DNA of 64,000 bases from Trichocoleus sp. FACHB-46 (GCF_014695385.1 NZ_JACJOD010000011.1:1-64000), one strand, 5' to 3'; shown: positions 47,743 to 57,576, counted from the first letter of the stretch. The notes: a model not told the origin generated them from the sequence alone. Made by a program: numbers and translations.

Positions 47743-48114
47743 TTAGTTGAATGAATCTAGATCCAGCGCTTGTGAGCCACCCTGCTCTAGCTGGATCAAA
47801 ATCTTGCCCAACTGCGACCAAACTAGCCAACTCGTGAAGATTGATAAGGGAAGAGAGAGGGCGTAGGACAATTTGGTGCTAAAACCAAAAATTTCCATCC
47901 CAGAACCTAGAAAGAGACAGGCACCTGCGGTAATTCCCAAGAAAGGCACAAACAGCTGCATGCCTTGCAAAGCAGCTAGGGTGCGAGTGGAGCGATTTTT
48001 GGCCCAATCTTGCACCGCTTGCTTTAGAGTTGCTTCAAACGCGACCCCAGAAGTAATGCTGATCAGGAGGCCAGCAACCAGTAAGAAGTACGGAGGGTCA
48101 GGGAAAGTAAACAC
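47743..48114 (-). CDS. Small membrane protein, unknown function
   Basis: A 123-residue protein with three hydrophobic segments, about residues 8-25 (PYFLLVAGLLISITSGVA), 52-72 (LFVPFLGITAGACLFLGSG) and 82-105. A short amphipathic, Gln/Leu-rich tail ends LDLDSFN. The family is not recognised, though similar small proteins are conserved in cyanobacteria. It converges with the TPR gene, leaving 24 bases. It lies 64 bases beyond the AarF-like gene's 3' end, with both on the minus strand but this gene downstream, so they could be co-transcribed. Confidence 0.72.
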   Translation of the reverse strand: MFTFPDPPYFLLVAGLLISITSGVAFEATLKQAVQDWAKNRSTRTLAALQGMQLFVPFLGITAGACLFLGSGMEIFGFSTKLSYALSLPLSIFTSWLVWSQLGKILIQLEQGGSQALDLDSFN

Positions 48115-48178
48115 AGAAAACTCCTAATATGCAGTTGCTGACGCTCAATTGTATCAATCTATGGATATTCCTCAATTT

Positions 48179-49957
48179 TTAGTGATTTTGAGGAGTCTGC
48201 CAACTAGCAAAGGGAATCGTGGGTAGCAGCGCCGCCGCTCCTTGCATGGAGGCTCCAGCTAATGCTCCCCAAGCCGCACTAAAAAGGCGGGCAGGTTTGA
48301 GTTCGTCTTTAACTAAGTTCCAGAGCCGCTGAACTTCCTCAGTATGTAGACGATCGTCCTCAATCAGAGCGAGAATGAGCTGTTGGCGTAGGAAGTTGGC
48401 TTCTGGCGACAGCAAATATTGCAGACCGAGTTGAGCTGTCGGTAGTAAATCAAAGTTGGTATCAGAGCGGGCGATCGCGATTAGATCTTCCAGTCGCTGC
48501 CACTGAAATCTACCATCCTTGAACAGCACATCAATTAGCCTACGCCGCAACTCAGGTGATTCTCCCTTCAACAACCGCTGAGCCACGTAGGGATAAGCCA
48601 CATCCACAATTTTGAACTGAGTATTCAAGCTCAGGGCCAGCCCCTCTTGCGTCACCAAGGAACGGATGATCAGGGCAAATTTAGCGGGAACGCGGAACGG
48701 ATAGTCATACATCAGTTCCGAGAACTTGTCGGTAATGGTTTTGAAGTTGAAGTCACCCACACTTTCGCCCATAATGTCGCCCAATACGCTTTCTAGCGCC
48801 GGAACAATCGGCCAAATGTTGGTGTTAGGAGCCAAAAAACCGAGCTTGACAAAGTCTGCGGCTAAATCCACATAGTCTTTGTTGATTAGATGCACCAACG
48901 AGTCCACCAAGGTTTCTTTATTGGTTTCGCTCAGTTGATCCATCATGCCGAAGTCGATATAAGCCATGCGACCGTCGGGCATGGCAAACAAGTTGCCAGG
49001 GTGCGGGTCGGCATGGAAAAAGCCAAACTCTAGGAGCTGGCGCAAACCAGAGGTGACTCCAATCCGGATTAGGGTATCTGTATCCAGCCCTGCGGCTTTA
49101 ATACTTTCGGTGTCGGTGAGCTTAAAGCCGTGAATCCATTCCAGCGTCAGGACGTGAGTATTGCTGTAGCTCCAATAGATGCTGGGAACTTTTACTGTGG
49201 GGTCGTCGCGGAAGTTATCAGCAAACTTCTCAGCGTTGTATCCCTCATGCAAGTAGTCGATTTCTTCAAACAGCTTGGTGCCGAACTCATCCACAATCAA
49301 GGTGAGATCGTGTCCTAGATTGAGCGGTAGCAAGGGGCCGAGCCAACTTGCAGCCCAGCGCATCAAGTACAAATCTAATGTCAGCGTTGGGAGCAAATTG
49401 GGCCGTTGCACTTTGACCGCAACTTCTTCCCCGCTATAAAGACGCGCCCGATACACCTGGCCTAAACTGGCAGCCGCGATCGGTTCTGGTGAAATCTGAG
49501 CGTAGATCTCGTCAACTGCGTAACCTAGCTCTTCCTGGATAATGCCAAAGGCGATCGCGGTTGGGAAGGGAGGTAACTGGTCTTGTAGCTTCACCAGTTC
49601 TTCTAAAAAGTCTTTCCGCACTAAGTCGGGTCTAGTAGAAAGCGCTTGTCCCACTTTGATAAAGGTGGGACCCAAGCGAGTCAGCAAAATCCGGAGTTGA
49701 GCAGCCCGCTTAAATTTATTGGCTTCGGTGTGGTGCTGCCAATCATCGAACTTTAAGCCCAGGACAAACCAGGCAAAAGACCAAAGAATATTAAGAGCAC
49801 GCCAGATAGCTTGGAGAGGGCGATAGCGGTAGTGACGGGCGATCGCCTGAGCATCATACTTGCGAGTGGAGAGCGGTTTTTCGCGGTGAGCCCGCCAGCT
49901 AAGGTCGGTGGAACGCGGTTGTGTTTCTGCTGTAGAAACCAGTTGATGCTGACTCAC
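48179..49957 (-). CDS. AarF/ABC1/UbiB-family atypical kinase
   Basis: A 592-residue member of the ABC1K family. Members of this family act on isoprenoid quinone metabolism or plastoglobule-like lipid regulation in plants and cyanobacteria. The family's KxGQ motif appears as FIKVGQALSTRPDLV, with an Ala-rich nucleotide loop in PIAAASLGQVYRARL and the ATP-binding Lys in VAVKVQRP. The catalytic region is FFHADPHPGNLF, and the metal-binding segment is YIDFGMMDQLSE. The C-terminus has a hydrophobic, Ala-rich stretch that may anchor it to a membrane. Substrate unknown. Confidence 0.92.
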   Translation of the reverse strand: MSQHQLVSTAETQPRSTDLSWRAHREKPLSTRKYDAQAIARHYRYRPLQAIWRALNILWSFAWFVLGLKFDDWQHHTEANKFKRAAQLRILLTRLGPTFIKVGQALSTRPDLVRKDFLEELVKLQDQLPPFPTAIAFGIIQEELGYAVDEIYAQISPEPIAAASLGQVYRARLYSGEEVAVKVQRPNLLPTLTLDLYLMRWAASWLGPLLPLNLGHDLTLIVDEFGTKLFEEIDYLHEGYNAEKFADNFRDDPTVKVPSIYWSYSNTHVLTLEWIHGFKLTDTESIKAAGLDTDTLIRIGVTSGLRQLLEFGFFHADPHPGNLFAMPDGRMAYIDFGMMDQLSETNKETLVDSLVHLINKDYVDLAADFVKLGFLAPNTNIWPIVPALESVLGDIMGESVGDFNFKTITDKFSELMYDYPFRVPAKFALIIRSLVTQEGLALSLNTQFKIVDVAYPYVAQRLLKGESPELRRRLIDVLFKDGRFQWQRLEDLIAIARSDTNFDLLPTAQLGLQYLLSPEANFLRQQLILALIEDDRLHTEEVQRLWNLVKDELKPARLFSAAWGALAGASMQGAAALLPTIPFASWQTPQNH

Positions 49958-50421
49958 GCCTCTTTACGCCTCTTTTGTGCGGGATTTAACGTCTCAAAAG
50001 CCTGACAGTCGCCGCAACATCTACATCTTGAGCTGTCACTCGGCCTGCCCAGTACCTACTGATCTTCGACTGAAATTTACGGGTAACCACCTAAGCTGCG
50101 ATTAGGTCAGACCCCTGAATCTTCTTATCTTTTTATTAACTATAGTATAGGAAACTACAAACAACTGGGATACGACCGCAGGCAGAGTTAAGTTTTGTGT
50201 CGCAGATCACTGCAATTAGCGTGAACCTCTGAGCAGTAAAAGTTCAGCAACCTCGACATTACAAGCAATAAGCAATTCAAACTCCAACGAGTCGAAGCCT
50301 AAGGATTGTAAATATTGCTGTATTTTCGTATTAAATCGCTGACAGCAGGGGTTTTATTAAATGGCAAGGCGCTCGGCACCAGCACAAGCAGACTTAAGGC
50401 TTTCGCTTGTAGTCTTCCCGA
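49958..50421. other. Intergenic region, no gene recognised
   Basis: About 460 bases between the AarF-like gene and the aminotransferase gene, both on the minus strand. No open frame, hairpin terminator or RNA could be supported. It should hold the promoter for the AarF-like gene. Confidence 0.4.
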
Positions 50422-51594
50422 TTAACTTTGACTCTCAACAGCAGTAGCCAAGCAATCTTTTAAGCTGTAAATCACTTGGTCTTGATCTTCAGCCGAAAGC
50501 TCAGGAAACATGGGCAGAGACAAAACTTCGTGGCACATTTGCTCGGACACAGGCAGTTGCCCTGGCTGATAGCCTAAATCTCGATAAACCGACTGCAAAT
50601 GCAACGGTAAAGGATAGTAAACAATCGAGCCAACGCCACGGCTTTGCAGCTCATTTCGCACCCAATCCTGCAAGGCTCCAGGTTCACGGCTCAGGTGGCT
50701 GGGTGCATCTGGCGAATTCACCAGGCGGATTGTGTATTGATTCCACACCGATCGCCCCCCACTAATTTCTTGAGGCGGAACGATGTGCGGAATACGGCTA
50801 AGTAATTGTTGGTAGCGCTCAGCAATCTGCTGCCGTTGTTGGTTCCAGGTATCCAAAAACCGCAGTTTAATTTGCAGCACTACGGCTTGTACCGCGTCCA
50901 GGCGACTATTCATCCCGATCGCCTCGTGATAGTAGCGCGCTCGACTACCATGCTCTTTCAACATTCGAATATTGGCTGCGATCGCTGGATCGTTAGTAGT
51001 AATTGCGCCTCCATCTCCTGCTGCGCCTAAATTCTTGGTGGGGTAGAAGCTAAAGCAACCAATGTGGCCGATACTGCCAACCTTCTGGCCTGTCCATTCG
51101 GCTCCGGTGGCTTGGGCACAGTCTTCAATTACGGCTAAGCTATGCGCTTCTGCGATCGCCATCAGTCGAGTCATATCGACTGGCTGACCAAACAAATGCA
51201 CTGGAATGATGGCGCGGGTTTTCTCAGTAATCGCCGCTTCAATCAAATTGAGGTCGAGATTGAACGTATTCGCATCAATATCGACAAAAACCGGGGTGGC
51301 TCCCACCGCACTGATCACTTCTGCGGTCGCGAAAAAGGTAAAGGGAGGCGCAATTACTTCGTCTCCAGGGCCAATCTCTAAGGCCCGCAGGGCTAAGAAG
51401 AGGGCATCAGTCCCAGAGTTGCAGCCAATACATTCCGAGGTGCCTGTGTAGGCGGCAAACTGCTGCTCAAAGTTTGAAACGGCGGGACCACCAATGTAAC
51501 CACCAGAACCCAAAACCTGGAGAACGGCTGCATTTACTTCTTCGCTGATGGTTTCAAATTGCCGCGTCAGGTTGAGCAGAGGGACTTTATTCAC
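50422..51594 (-). CDS. DegT/DnrJ/EryC1/StrS-family sugar aminotransferase
   Basis: A PLP-dependent enzyme of 390 residues that aminates nucleotide-linked keto-sugars in polysaccharide or lipopolysaccharide synthesis. Family motifs: GCNSGTDALFLAL, DEVIAPPFTFFATAEVI, VHLFGQPVDM and EDCAQATGA. The Schiff-base Lys (about 187) is in PTKNLGAAGDGGA. NSRLDAVQAVVLQIKL and the late C-terminal YYPLPLHLQSV are also present. I start at GTG 51594 (VNKVPLLNLTRQF), where most relatives begin; an upstream TTG adds five residues. The gene stands alone, without sugar-nucleotide genes next to it. Confidence 0.92.
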   Translation of the reverse strand: MNKVPLLNLTRQFETISEEVNAAVLQVLGSGGYIGGPAVSNFEQQFAAYTGTSECIGCNSGTDALFLALRALEIGPGDEVIAPPFTFFATAEVISAVGATPVFVDIDANTFNLDLNLIEAAITEKTRAIIPVHLFGQPVDMTRLMAIAEAHSLAVIEDCAQATGAEWTGQKVGSIGHIGCFSFYPTKNLGAAGDGGAITTNDPAIAANIRMLKEHGSRARYYHEAIGMNSRLDAVQAVVLQIKLRFLDTWNQQRQQIAERYQQLLSRIPHIVPPQEISGGRSVWNQYTIRLVNSPDAPSHLSREPGALQDWVRNELQSRGVGSIVYYPLPLHLQSVYRDLGYQPGQLPVSEQMCHEVLSLPMFPELSAEDQDQVIYSLKDCLATAVESQS

Positions 51595-51751
51595 TCGTTT
51601 ACACCACAAGTCTTGCTAGGTTAATAAAATCAAACTTTGTTAAAAAATGGAATCCGCCATTCCTCGGCTTTACCAGTTTCTAGAATAAAGCTGCCCTCAG
51701 ATTGTTTCAGCTCTGGCAAAATCAGGAAAACACGTTGGCAGGTCAGAGCTT

Positions 51752-52531
51752 GTGGATACGTTGATAAAGTTAGACATCCTGGATCTAGCTTGGGCCTTGG
51801 GAATGATGGCGATCGCGATCGGCTTATCGGCTTGGCAACGGGTTGGTTTGGAGTGGAATCTGACCGTGGCGACAGGCCGAACGGTGATTCAACTGGTCAT
51901 GGTCGGGTATCTGCTAGAGCTAGTTTTTGCCGTAGACAATCCTTGGGTGGTGTTAGGCATTATTGCGGGCATGCTGACCATTGCCACCATTGTGGCTCGT
52001 AACCGCATCAGCAAGAAGATTCCGCAATTGCTGCCGCTGCTCTGGGGTTCAATCTTTGTCGCCGCAGCCCTGACCTTGAGCTATACCAACCTGCTGGTGA
52101 TTCGCCCTGACACTTGGTACTCGCCCCAATATTTGGTGCCCCTAGCAGGGATTGTCTTGGGAAACGCCATGAATGGAGCGGCGATCGCAGGAGAACGCCT
52201 AGCCAGCACCATCAGTAACAGTCGCCTAGAAATTGAAACTTATTTAAGTCTAGGAGCAACCCCAGAGCAAGCAGTGGCTCAGTACCGTCGAGATGCGATC
52301 AAAGCAGGCATGATCCCCACAATTAACTCCATGATGGCAGTGGGATTAGTCACCCTACCAGGCATGATTACGGGGCAGTTGCTCAGCGGTGTCAGTCCTC
52401 TAGATGCTGCGAGTTACCAAATGCTGATTATGTTTATGCTGGCGTTTACGACGCTGGTGACAACAATTTTAGTAACCAGAGGTCTCTGCCGTGTATTTTT
52501 TAATCAAGCCGCTCAACTAACTTTGTATTGA
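51752..52531 (+). CDS. fetB: FetB-like ABC transporter permease (UPF0014)
   Basis: A 259-residue membrane protein with seven hydrophobic segments. The conserved core SPQYLVPLAGIVLGNAMNGAAIAGERL and LGATPEQAVAQYRRDAIKAGMIPTINSMMAVGLVTLPGMITGQLLSG are the signatures of the FetB/YbbM family, which with the ATPase FetA is linked to iron export and peroxide resistance in E. coli. No fetA gene is adjacent, so the partner must be elsewhere. The start is GTG 51752, with an AGGTCAG-type site; a TTG three codons later is possible. A clear terminator follows at 52597-52623. Confidence 0.88.
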   Translation: MDTLIKLDILDLAWALGMMAIAIGLSAWQRVGLEWNLTVATGRTVIQLVMVGYLLELVFAVDNPWVVLGIIAGMLTIATIVARNRISKKIPQLLPLLWGSIFVAAALTLSYTNLLVIRPDTWYSPQYLVPLAGIVLGNAMNGAAIAGERLASTISNSRLEIETYLSLGATPEQAVAQYRRDAIKAGMIPTINSMMAVGLVTLPGMITGQLLSGVSPLDAASYQMLIMFMLAFTTLVTTILVTRGLCRVFFNQAAQLTLY

Positions 52532-52596
52532 GTTGCAATATAGCCTTGGCAAGGGGTAGCCCAAAACTTCATAATTTCTCAGCCACACAAAATTTG

Positions 52597-52623
52597 TCCG
52601 CTCTGCTTTACGAGCGGATTTTT
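52597..52623 (+). terminator. Intrinsic terminator after fetB
   Basis: TCCGCTC (52597-52603) pairs with GAGCGGA (52612-52618) around an eight-base loop and is followed directly by TTTTT (52619-52623). It lies about 65 bases past the fetB stop and is the best-formed plus-strand terminator in the window. Confidence 0.85.
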
Positions 52624-52683
52624 CAGTAGCACTGATTTTTTCAAAAATTTTTCAAAACGCTGAGGGGGGCGATCGCTCCCAAA

Positions 52684-54519
52684 CTATTGGGCTAAAGAAG
52701 GTACATAGCGTCCTAGCAAAGAGCCGTTTTCGTCGTAGAGTTCGATGGCGATGTTGGCATTTTCGCTGATGGCTTCTAGAGCGGCTTCCAAAGTTTGAAT
52801 GTGATCGCGAACGTCTACTTGGGTGCCAATGTCACCATTTGCTTCAGCGGTGATCGCGGTTCGTACCAGCTTTCTGACATGGTCAGGATTTAACTGAACT
52901 TTGATTAGGGCGAGACTCACCGCGAAGTCGCATACCCTGGGAGAGCCAGCACAAGTACGGCGAAGGTCAGCGCGAGCGCCTTCTAAAATATTTGCCAAAC
53001 TCAGCTTATTCTCGGCTTCGGTCAACGAGTTGCCATAGGAACTAATTAATGGCTGAGCTTGGTTGTAAAACAGGCTGTCTGTGGGAACCTGCTTGGCTGC
53101 AGCTAGGGCATCTCGCCAGTTAGCAACTGCTTGGGACCATTGGTTTTGCTGCTCAAAACTTTGGGCTTGACGGGCTAAGTTCACGGCTTGGCGATAAGCA
53201 TTGACAGACAACTGCTCCTTCGTTTTGCGATCGCGGGCTGCTAGAATCTTTGGCTGATACTCACCGAGCAATTGCTGAGCTTCTTGATAGGCCATCGTGC
53301 CGCGTGGAACTTGCCGCAAGGTGTTGGTAGACATGCGCCAAGTCGCATCTGCTAGCTGCCAACTCGCTAAGGATTGAGCAATTCCCTGGCGAGCCTCCGC
53401 CACCTGAGCGGTAGACTTAGCCTTCGCTAAAGTTGCATTAGCTTGTTGCTCCAGTTTGGCTCGCTTATTGGTCATGACGAGGTTGGCGCGGTATTCCTTC
53501 AGCTTCTTCTGCGCGACGGGGTAAGCAGTACTGATTTTGGGAACTGCCTCTAATTGTGTGATTGCCCCTCGCCAGAGCTTTTGAATCTCAGTCCAGTCTG
53601 CTAAGGGATGCGGCGGGTTCTGGCTCTTTTGCGCGGCGGCGATCGCTTGGTTTTGTGCAGCTACTACTTGAGCGATCGCTTGCTCCTGTGCTTGATAAGT
53701 GTTTAGCAAAGTTTGGGCTTCCCCATGATGACCTGACCAAGCAGGAATGGGCGCTAGAGCTTGGGTTGCTGTCTCTAATTTTTGTTGAGCCGTTAAAACT
53801 TCTTGCCCAGACTTTGTGGTTCGCAGAATTTTTGCTGACTCTTGGCTGAGTTGCTGCGCCGTGGCGATCGCGGGACAACCGCCAATTACGCAGGGCCGCG
53901 TCAGGGCATAAATGACTCCCGCCAAAGCAAACAGCCCTACCCCTGCTCCAGCTACCAGCAAAGGTAACCTAGTGCGTTGGTCTGGCTTGCTGGGCTTGTG
54001 GGTGGGAACTATCTCATCCCTAGGCTCAGTCAGAGGTTGAATGGCAGAACCAAAAGGGTTATCCTCTGCATCGTTCAAGTCTGGTGGGTCGGCAATCTCG
54101 GTATCCAGCAGCGCATTGGTAGACTCAAAGTTGTGGCTGGTATTAGCTGAGTTGTCCGGTGGTGTAGCAACATCGCCCTCTAGAAGCTCGGCAGGTGCGG
54201 TGGGCTCCAGCGTCAGGGAATGGCTAGCGTAAGGTTGTTTCTGTCCAGCGACTCGCAAATACAACCGGACGGTGTAGTTAAACTCGGAATCAGAAAAATC
54301 GGGTTGTAGAGACTCTAAGGCTTGCTCTAAAAGCGTGAAAACTGACTGAGGAGTGGGTGGGTTAATACCAGGAGAGTGTTGGCCTAAAATCATGAGTACG
54401 CCTTGCTTTAGCGCACACTGAATCTGGATCGGAACTGGCTGGCCCAACTCGGATTGCAAATGTTGCTGTAACTGCCGTGCCAGCACCTGCAAACTATCCT
54501 GATGCACTGCGGTTTCCAT
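52684..54519 (-). CDS. Large membrane-anchored helical-repeat protein
   Basis: A 611-residue protein starting at ATG 54519 (METAVHQDSLQVLARQLQQHL), just after a GTGGAGTGGG-type site. A soluble N-terminal domain (about 1-185), a single membrane segment (LLVAGAGVGLFALAGVIYAL, about 185-205) and a long helical C-terminus follow. The C-terminal part carries at least three related 40-residue units of the form W-x3-A/T-x6-V-P-x5-Y/F-x2-AQ (for example WRGAITQLEAVPKISTAY, WRMSTNTLRQVPRGTMAY and WRDALAAAKQVPTDSLFY). A distinct C-terminal domain has two cysteines (RTCAGSPRVCDF). I do not recognise its function. It has conserved-cyanobacterial character. Confidence 0.8.
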   Translation of the reverse strand: METAVHQDSLQVLARQLQQHLQSELGQPVPIQIQCALKQGVLMILGQHSPGINPPTPQSVFTLLEQALESLQPDFSDSEFNYTVRLYLRVAGQKQPYASHSLTLEPTAPAELLEGDVATPPDNSANTSHNFESTNALLDTEIADPPDLNDAEDNPFGSAIQPLTEPRDEIVPTHKPSKPDQRTRLPLLVAGAGVGLFALAGVIYALTRPCVIGGCPAIATAQQLSQESAKILRTTKSGQEVLTAQQKLETATQALAPIPAWSGHHGEAQTLLNTYQAQEQAIAQVVAAQNQAIAAAQKSQNPPHPLADWTEIQKLWRGAITQLEAVPKISTAYPVAQKKLKEYRANLVMTNKRAKLEQQANATLAKAKSTAQVAEARQGIAQSLASWQLADATWRMSTNTLRQVPRGTMAYQEAQQLLGEYQPKILAARDRKTKEQLSVNAYRQAVNLARQAQSFEQQNQWSQAVANWRDALAAAKQVPTDSLFYNQAQPLISSYGNSLTEAENKLSLANILEGARADLRRTCAGSPRVCDFAVSLALIKVQLNPDHVRKLVRTAITAEANGDIGTQVDVRDHIQTLEAALEAISENANIAIELYDENGSLLGRYVPSLAQ

Positions 54520-54690
54520 AGGGCAGTCCCACTCCACCTGATTAGTTTAGAAAGATAAATACAACTTCCAGATTGCCCAATACAGAAGTTGCGATCGCGA
54601 CCGTATCAATACAATCTACATCCTGCTTGTGGGTGATTTCGGTCGAATTTAATCGTCATTTGTAGAAAATGGGGAAAAGCGGCAAAGCCA

Positions 54691-55437
54691 ATGGAAATCT
54701 TAATCGTCGAGGATGAAGCTGAAATTGCCCAGCTCATTCAACTGTATTTAGAGAAGGAAGGCTTTTCGTGCCGCATTTGTCGGGATGGCATCACGGCGCT
54801 GCAAGTGTTTCCAGAACAAAAGCCAGATTTAGTCATCCTAGACCTGATGATTCCTGGCTTGGATGGCTTAGAGGTGTGCGCTCGGATTCGGCAACGTCCC
54901 GGCGCGAAAGATCCCTATATTTTGATGCTGACGGCCAAGGGTGAAGAAATCGATCGCATCATTGGCTTATCTACTGGGGCGGATGACTACCTGGTGAAGC
55001 CCTTTAGTCCACGAGAGTTGGTAGCACGGGTGCGGGCGCTGTTGAGACGAACGCTCCGACAAGGTGGCCAAACCCAAACTTACCGCACCCAGCATTTTCT
55101 GATTGATATTGAACAGCGCACCGCTTCCCGCTTTATGGATGGCGTTACAGAAGGCGCTATAGGGGGGGCTATAGGGAGCGATCGCGCAGAAGCATTGGAT
55201 CTAACTACCCTAGAGTTTGAGCTATTAGCCACGTTTATGAGTTATCCAGGACGAGCCTGGAACCGCACCCAACTCATAGACAAACTCTGGGGTAGTAACT
55301 TTTTTGGCGATGAACGGGTGGTGGATACCCATGTAGCGCGACTCCGCAAAAAAATTGAGCCCGACCCCGCAAATCCCACGTTCATAAAAACGGTGATCGG
55401 GGTAGGCTATAAGTTTGAGGATCAAGCCCAAGCTTGA
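54691..55437 (+). CDS. OmpR-family response regulator
   Basis: A 248-residue DNA-binding response regulator. The receiver domain (1-120) has acidic pocket VEDE, Asp51 in LVILDLMIPGLDG and Lys in LVKPFSP. The C-terminal winged helix (about 155-245) shows LTTLEFELLATFM, RAWNRTQLIDKLWG and VDTHVARLRKKIEPDPANP. A 20-residue Gly/Ala-rich insert between the domains (VTEGAIGGAIGSDRAEA) is longer than usual. Its likely partner is the histidine kinase at 56485, but a pirin gene on the opposite strand lies between them. Target genes unknown. Confidence 0.93.
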   Translation: MEILIVEDEAEIAQLIQLYLEKEGFSCRICRDGITALQVFPEQKPDLVILDLMIPGLDGLEVCARIRQRPGAKDPYILMLTAKGEEIDRIIGLSTGADDYLVKPFSPRELVARVRALLRRTLRQGGQTQTYRTQHFLIDIEQRTASRFMDGVTEGAIGGAIGSDRAEALDLTTLEFELLATFMSYPGRAWNRTQLIDKLWGSNFFGDERVVDTHVARLRKKIEPDPANPTFIKTVIGVGYKFEDQAQA

Positions 55438-55439
55438 AG

Positions 55440-56156
55440 TTACGCTAGGTCAAACAGCAAGAGTTCTGCGCCTGTATCGGTGCTGAGGTCTAACTGCTCG
55501 CCAGCCGCGATCGCGACACCATCTCCTTCCCGGAGAGTTTGATCGCCCCAAGCAACCATACCTTTTGCCACTTGCAGCCAGCCGTAGCGTTCTGGTTGGA
55601 GGGTGTAGGAGAGGCGATCGCCAGCAGCCAAGATGGACACATACAGGTCAACATTTTGGTGAATCGTGACGGCTCCATTACGGCCATCTTTAGCACCAAT
55701 CAAGCGCCATTGACCTTGCTTTTCTTCTAGAGGAAAGTCCCGCTGCTCGTATCGGGGCTTCAACCCTTCCTCATCTGGCAGAATCCAGATTTGTAAAAAG
55801 TGAACAGGTTCGGTGCTGGAAGAGTTGAACTCGCTGTGAGTAATGCCTGTGCCTGCACTCATCACCTGAGCTTCTCCGGGCTTAATGATGGCACCGTTGC
55901 CTAAGCTATCCTTGTGCTCCAAGGCTCCTTCAATCACATAGGTCAGGATTTCCATATCCCGATGGCTATGCATGGGAAACCCTGCGCCTGGTGCTACGCG
56001 ATCGTCATTGATTACTCGTAACGCCCGGAATCCCATCCGACCGGGATCGTAGAAGTTGCCGAAGGAAAAGGTGTGGTAGCTGTCGAGCCAGCCGATTTTA
56101 GTGCGACCACGGGCATTGCGATCATGAATTAGGTTACTCACTGTCCCTTGGGTCAT
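55440..56156 (-). CDS. Pirin-family (cupin) protein
   Basis: A 238-residue bicupin of the pirin/YhhW type. The N-terminus reads RGRTKIGWLDSYHTFSFGNFYDP. Metal ligands are the histidines in FPMHSHRDMEI, with a third His and Glu in GTGITHSEFN. Members include quercetin-oxidising enzymes and transcription co-factors; which applies here is unknown. It sits on the minus strand between the two parts of a two-component pair, converging with the response regulator gene: the two stop codons are two bases apart. This arrangement suggests an insertion or inversion separated the pair. Confidence 0.93.
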   Translation of the reverse strand: MTQGTVSNLIHDRNARGRTKIGWLDSYHTFSFGNFYDPGRMGFRALRVINDDRVAPGAGFPMHSHRDMEILTYVIEGALEHKDSLGNGAIIKPGEAQVMSAGTGITHSEFNSSSTEPVHFLQIWILPDEEGLKPRYEQRDFPLEEKQGQWRLIGAKDGRNGAVTIHQNVDLYVSILAAGDRLSYTLQPERYGWLQVAKGMVAWGDQTLREGDGVAIAAGEQLDLSTDTGAELLLFDLA

Positions 56157-56484
56157 GGCTTAAACCTCGTAATAAAGGCGATCGCTGAAAACACTCCTGG
56201 TGTGTTGCGTCAGGGAGGTGTTTCTCAGCTGAAATCTTGCTTTTATCCAAATGAAATTGGTTATTTCTTGGATGTCTTCTTACTCTAAACTAGCTAGCAT
56301 CAATATGGGAAGTACATACTTGAAAGTGCAATACTATCCAAAAAGATACTAAGCAAAACAACTGAGTTTGAAGTTAGCCTAGAACTAGCGTAGCGAGCTA
56401 AGGCTGAGGCAATAGGTTAAGAGATAGAACTAGTTAAATAGCACTGGCGATCGTGAACGATTAGATTCAGGACATCGAGCATTC
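56157..56484. other. Divergent intergenic region
   Basis: About 330 bases between the divergent pirin and histidine kinase genes, presumably with both promoters. It is AT-rich in the middle. No gene or hairpin was recognised. Confidence 0.4.
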
Positions 56485-57576
56485 GTGGCTAAAATTGGGC
56501 TGCAAGGACGACTATTTCTATCCCATGTGATTGTCATGGTAGTGGGGCTGAGTACCCTGATCACAGTGGGCAAGTTTTACTCACCTCGCTTGTTTGTGCT
56601 GCATTTAGCCAAGTTAGAAGGAAGCGGATTTAAGTTAGGTTATGTGCGCTACCAACTGATTAAAGGCTTCGAGTATGCCTGGGGACGTGGGGCACTTTGG
56701 TCAGTCGTGGTCGGCGGATCGACTGCGGGAGGACTGAGCTATTTAGTGGCGCGGCGCATTGTCAAACCCCTAACTCAAATGGAAGCCATCACTCAGAAAT
56801 TCGCTTCTGGCAACCTGAGTGAGCGCATGCCTGCCAACGACATTCGTGAGTTGCATCGGTTGGCGGCAAGTTTCAATCGCATGGCAGCGGATCTGCAAGG
56901 AGTAGAGCAGCGGCGGCGGGAGCTAGTGGGCGATCTGACTCATGAGCTGCGCACTCCCCTAACTGTAGTGGAAGGGTATCTAGAAGGTTTGGCAGATGGC
57001 ACGATCGAACCTTCTGTTGATATCTATCAACGCTTGGCGAAGGAAACCAGACGCTTACGACGCTTGGTGAATGACCTGCAAGAACTCTCCCAAGCTGAAG
57101 CAGGTTATCTGCCCATTCATACCCAAAAGTTGGAACTGCTGCCTTTGTTGACGTCACTGATTCAAAAGTTTTCTGACCAACTGCTGGAAGAAGGGCCAGA
57201 GTTACGTCTAGACTGTCCAGCCGCGCTTCCTCTGGCATTGGCTGATCCAGAACGAGTAGAACAGATTTTGATCAATCTATTAGGAAATGCGCTGCAATAT
57301 ACCGAGCAGGGTTCAATTACAGTGCAGGCTTGGAGTGAAGCAGGAAAAGTGTGGGTTGCAGTGGTAGATACGGGTGTAGGCATTGCTCCTGCCGATCTAC
57401 CCCATGTCTTTGAGCGCTTCTGGCGGTCTGATCCCTCGCGCGATCGCAGTTCTGGCGGCACCGGAATTGGGTTATCCATTTCCCGCCGCTTGGTAGAGTT
57501 GCAAGGGGGCCAAATTGAAGTGGAGAGCCAGGTAGGGCAGGGTAGTACCTTTAGATTTTCCTTACCCTTGGCTTGA
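56485..57576 (+). CDS. Membrane sensor histidine kinase
   Basis: A 363-residue kinase beginning at GTG 56485. Two membrane segments (about 9-30 and 72-90) enclose a short external loop of about 40 residues. A HAMP domain spans about 90-140 and the HisKA domain holds His153 in GDLTHELRTPLTVVEGY. The ATPase domain has N-box INLLGNALQY, G1 DTGVGIAP and G2 GGTGIGLSISRRLV. Layout and motifs resemble BaeS/Cpx-type envelope stress sensors; the signal is unknown. Its probable partner is the response regulator at 54691. Confidence 0.92.
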   Translation: MAKIGLQGRLFLSHVIVMVVGLSTLITVGKFYSPRLFVLHLAKLEGSGFKLGYVRYQLIKGFEYAWGRGALWSVVVGGSTAGGLSYLVARRIVKPLTQMEAITQKFASGNLSERMPANDIRELHRLAASFNRMAADLQGVEQRRRELVGDLTHELRTPLTVVEGYLEGLADGTIEPSVDIYQRLAKETRRLRRLVNDLQELSQAEAGYLPIHTQKLELLPLLTSLIQKFSDQLLEEGPELRLDCPAALPLALADPERVEQILINLLGNALQYTEQGSITVQAWSEAGKVWVAVVDTGVGIAPADLPHVFERFWRSDPSRDRSSGGTGIGLSISRRLVELQGGQIEVESQVGQGSTFRFSLPLA

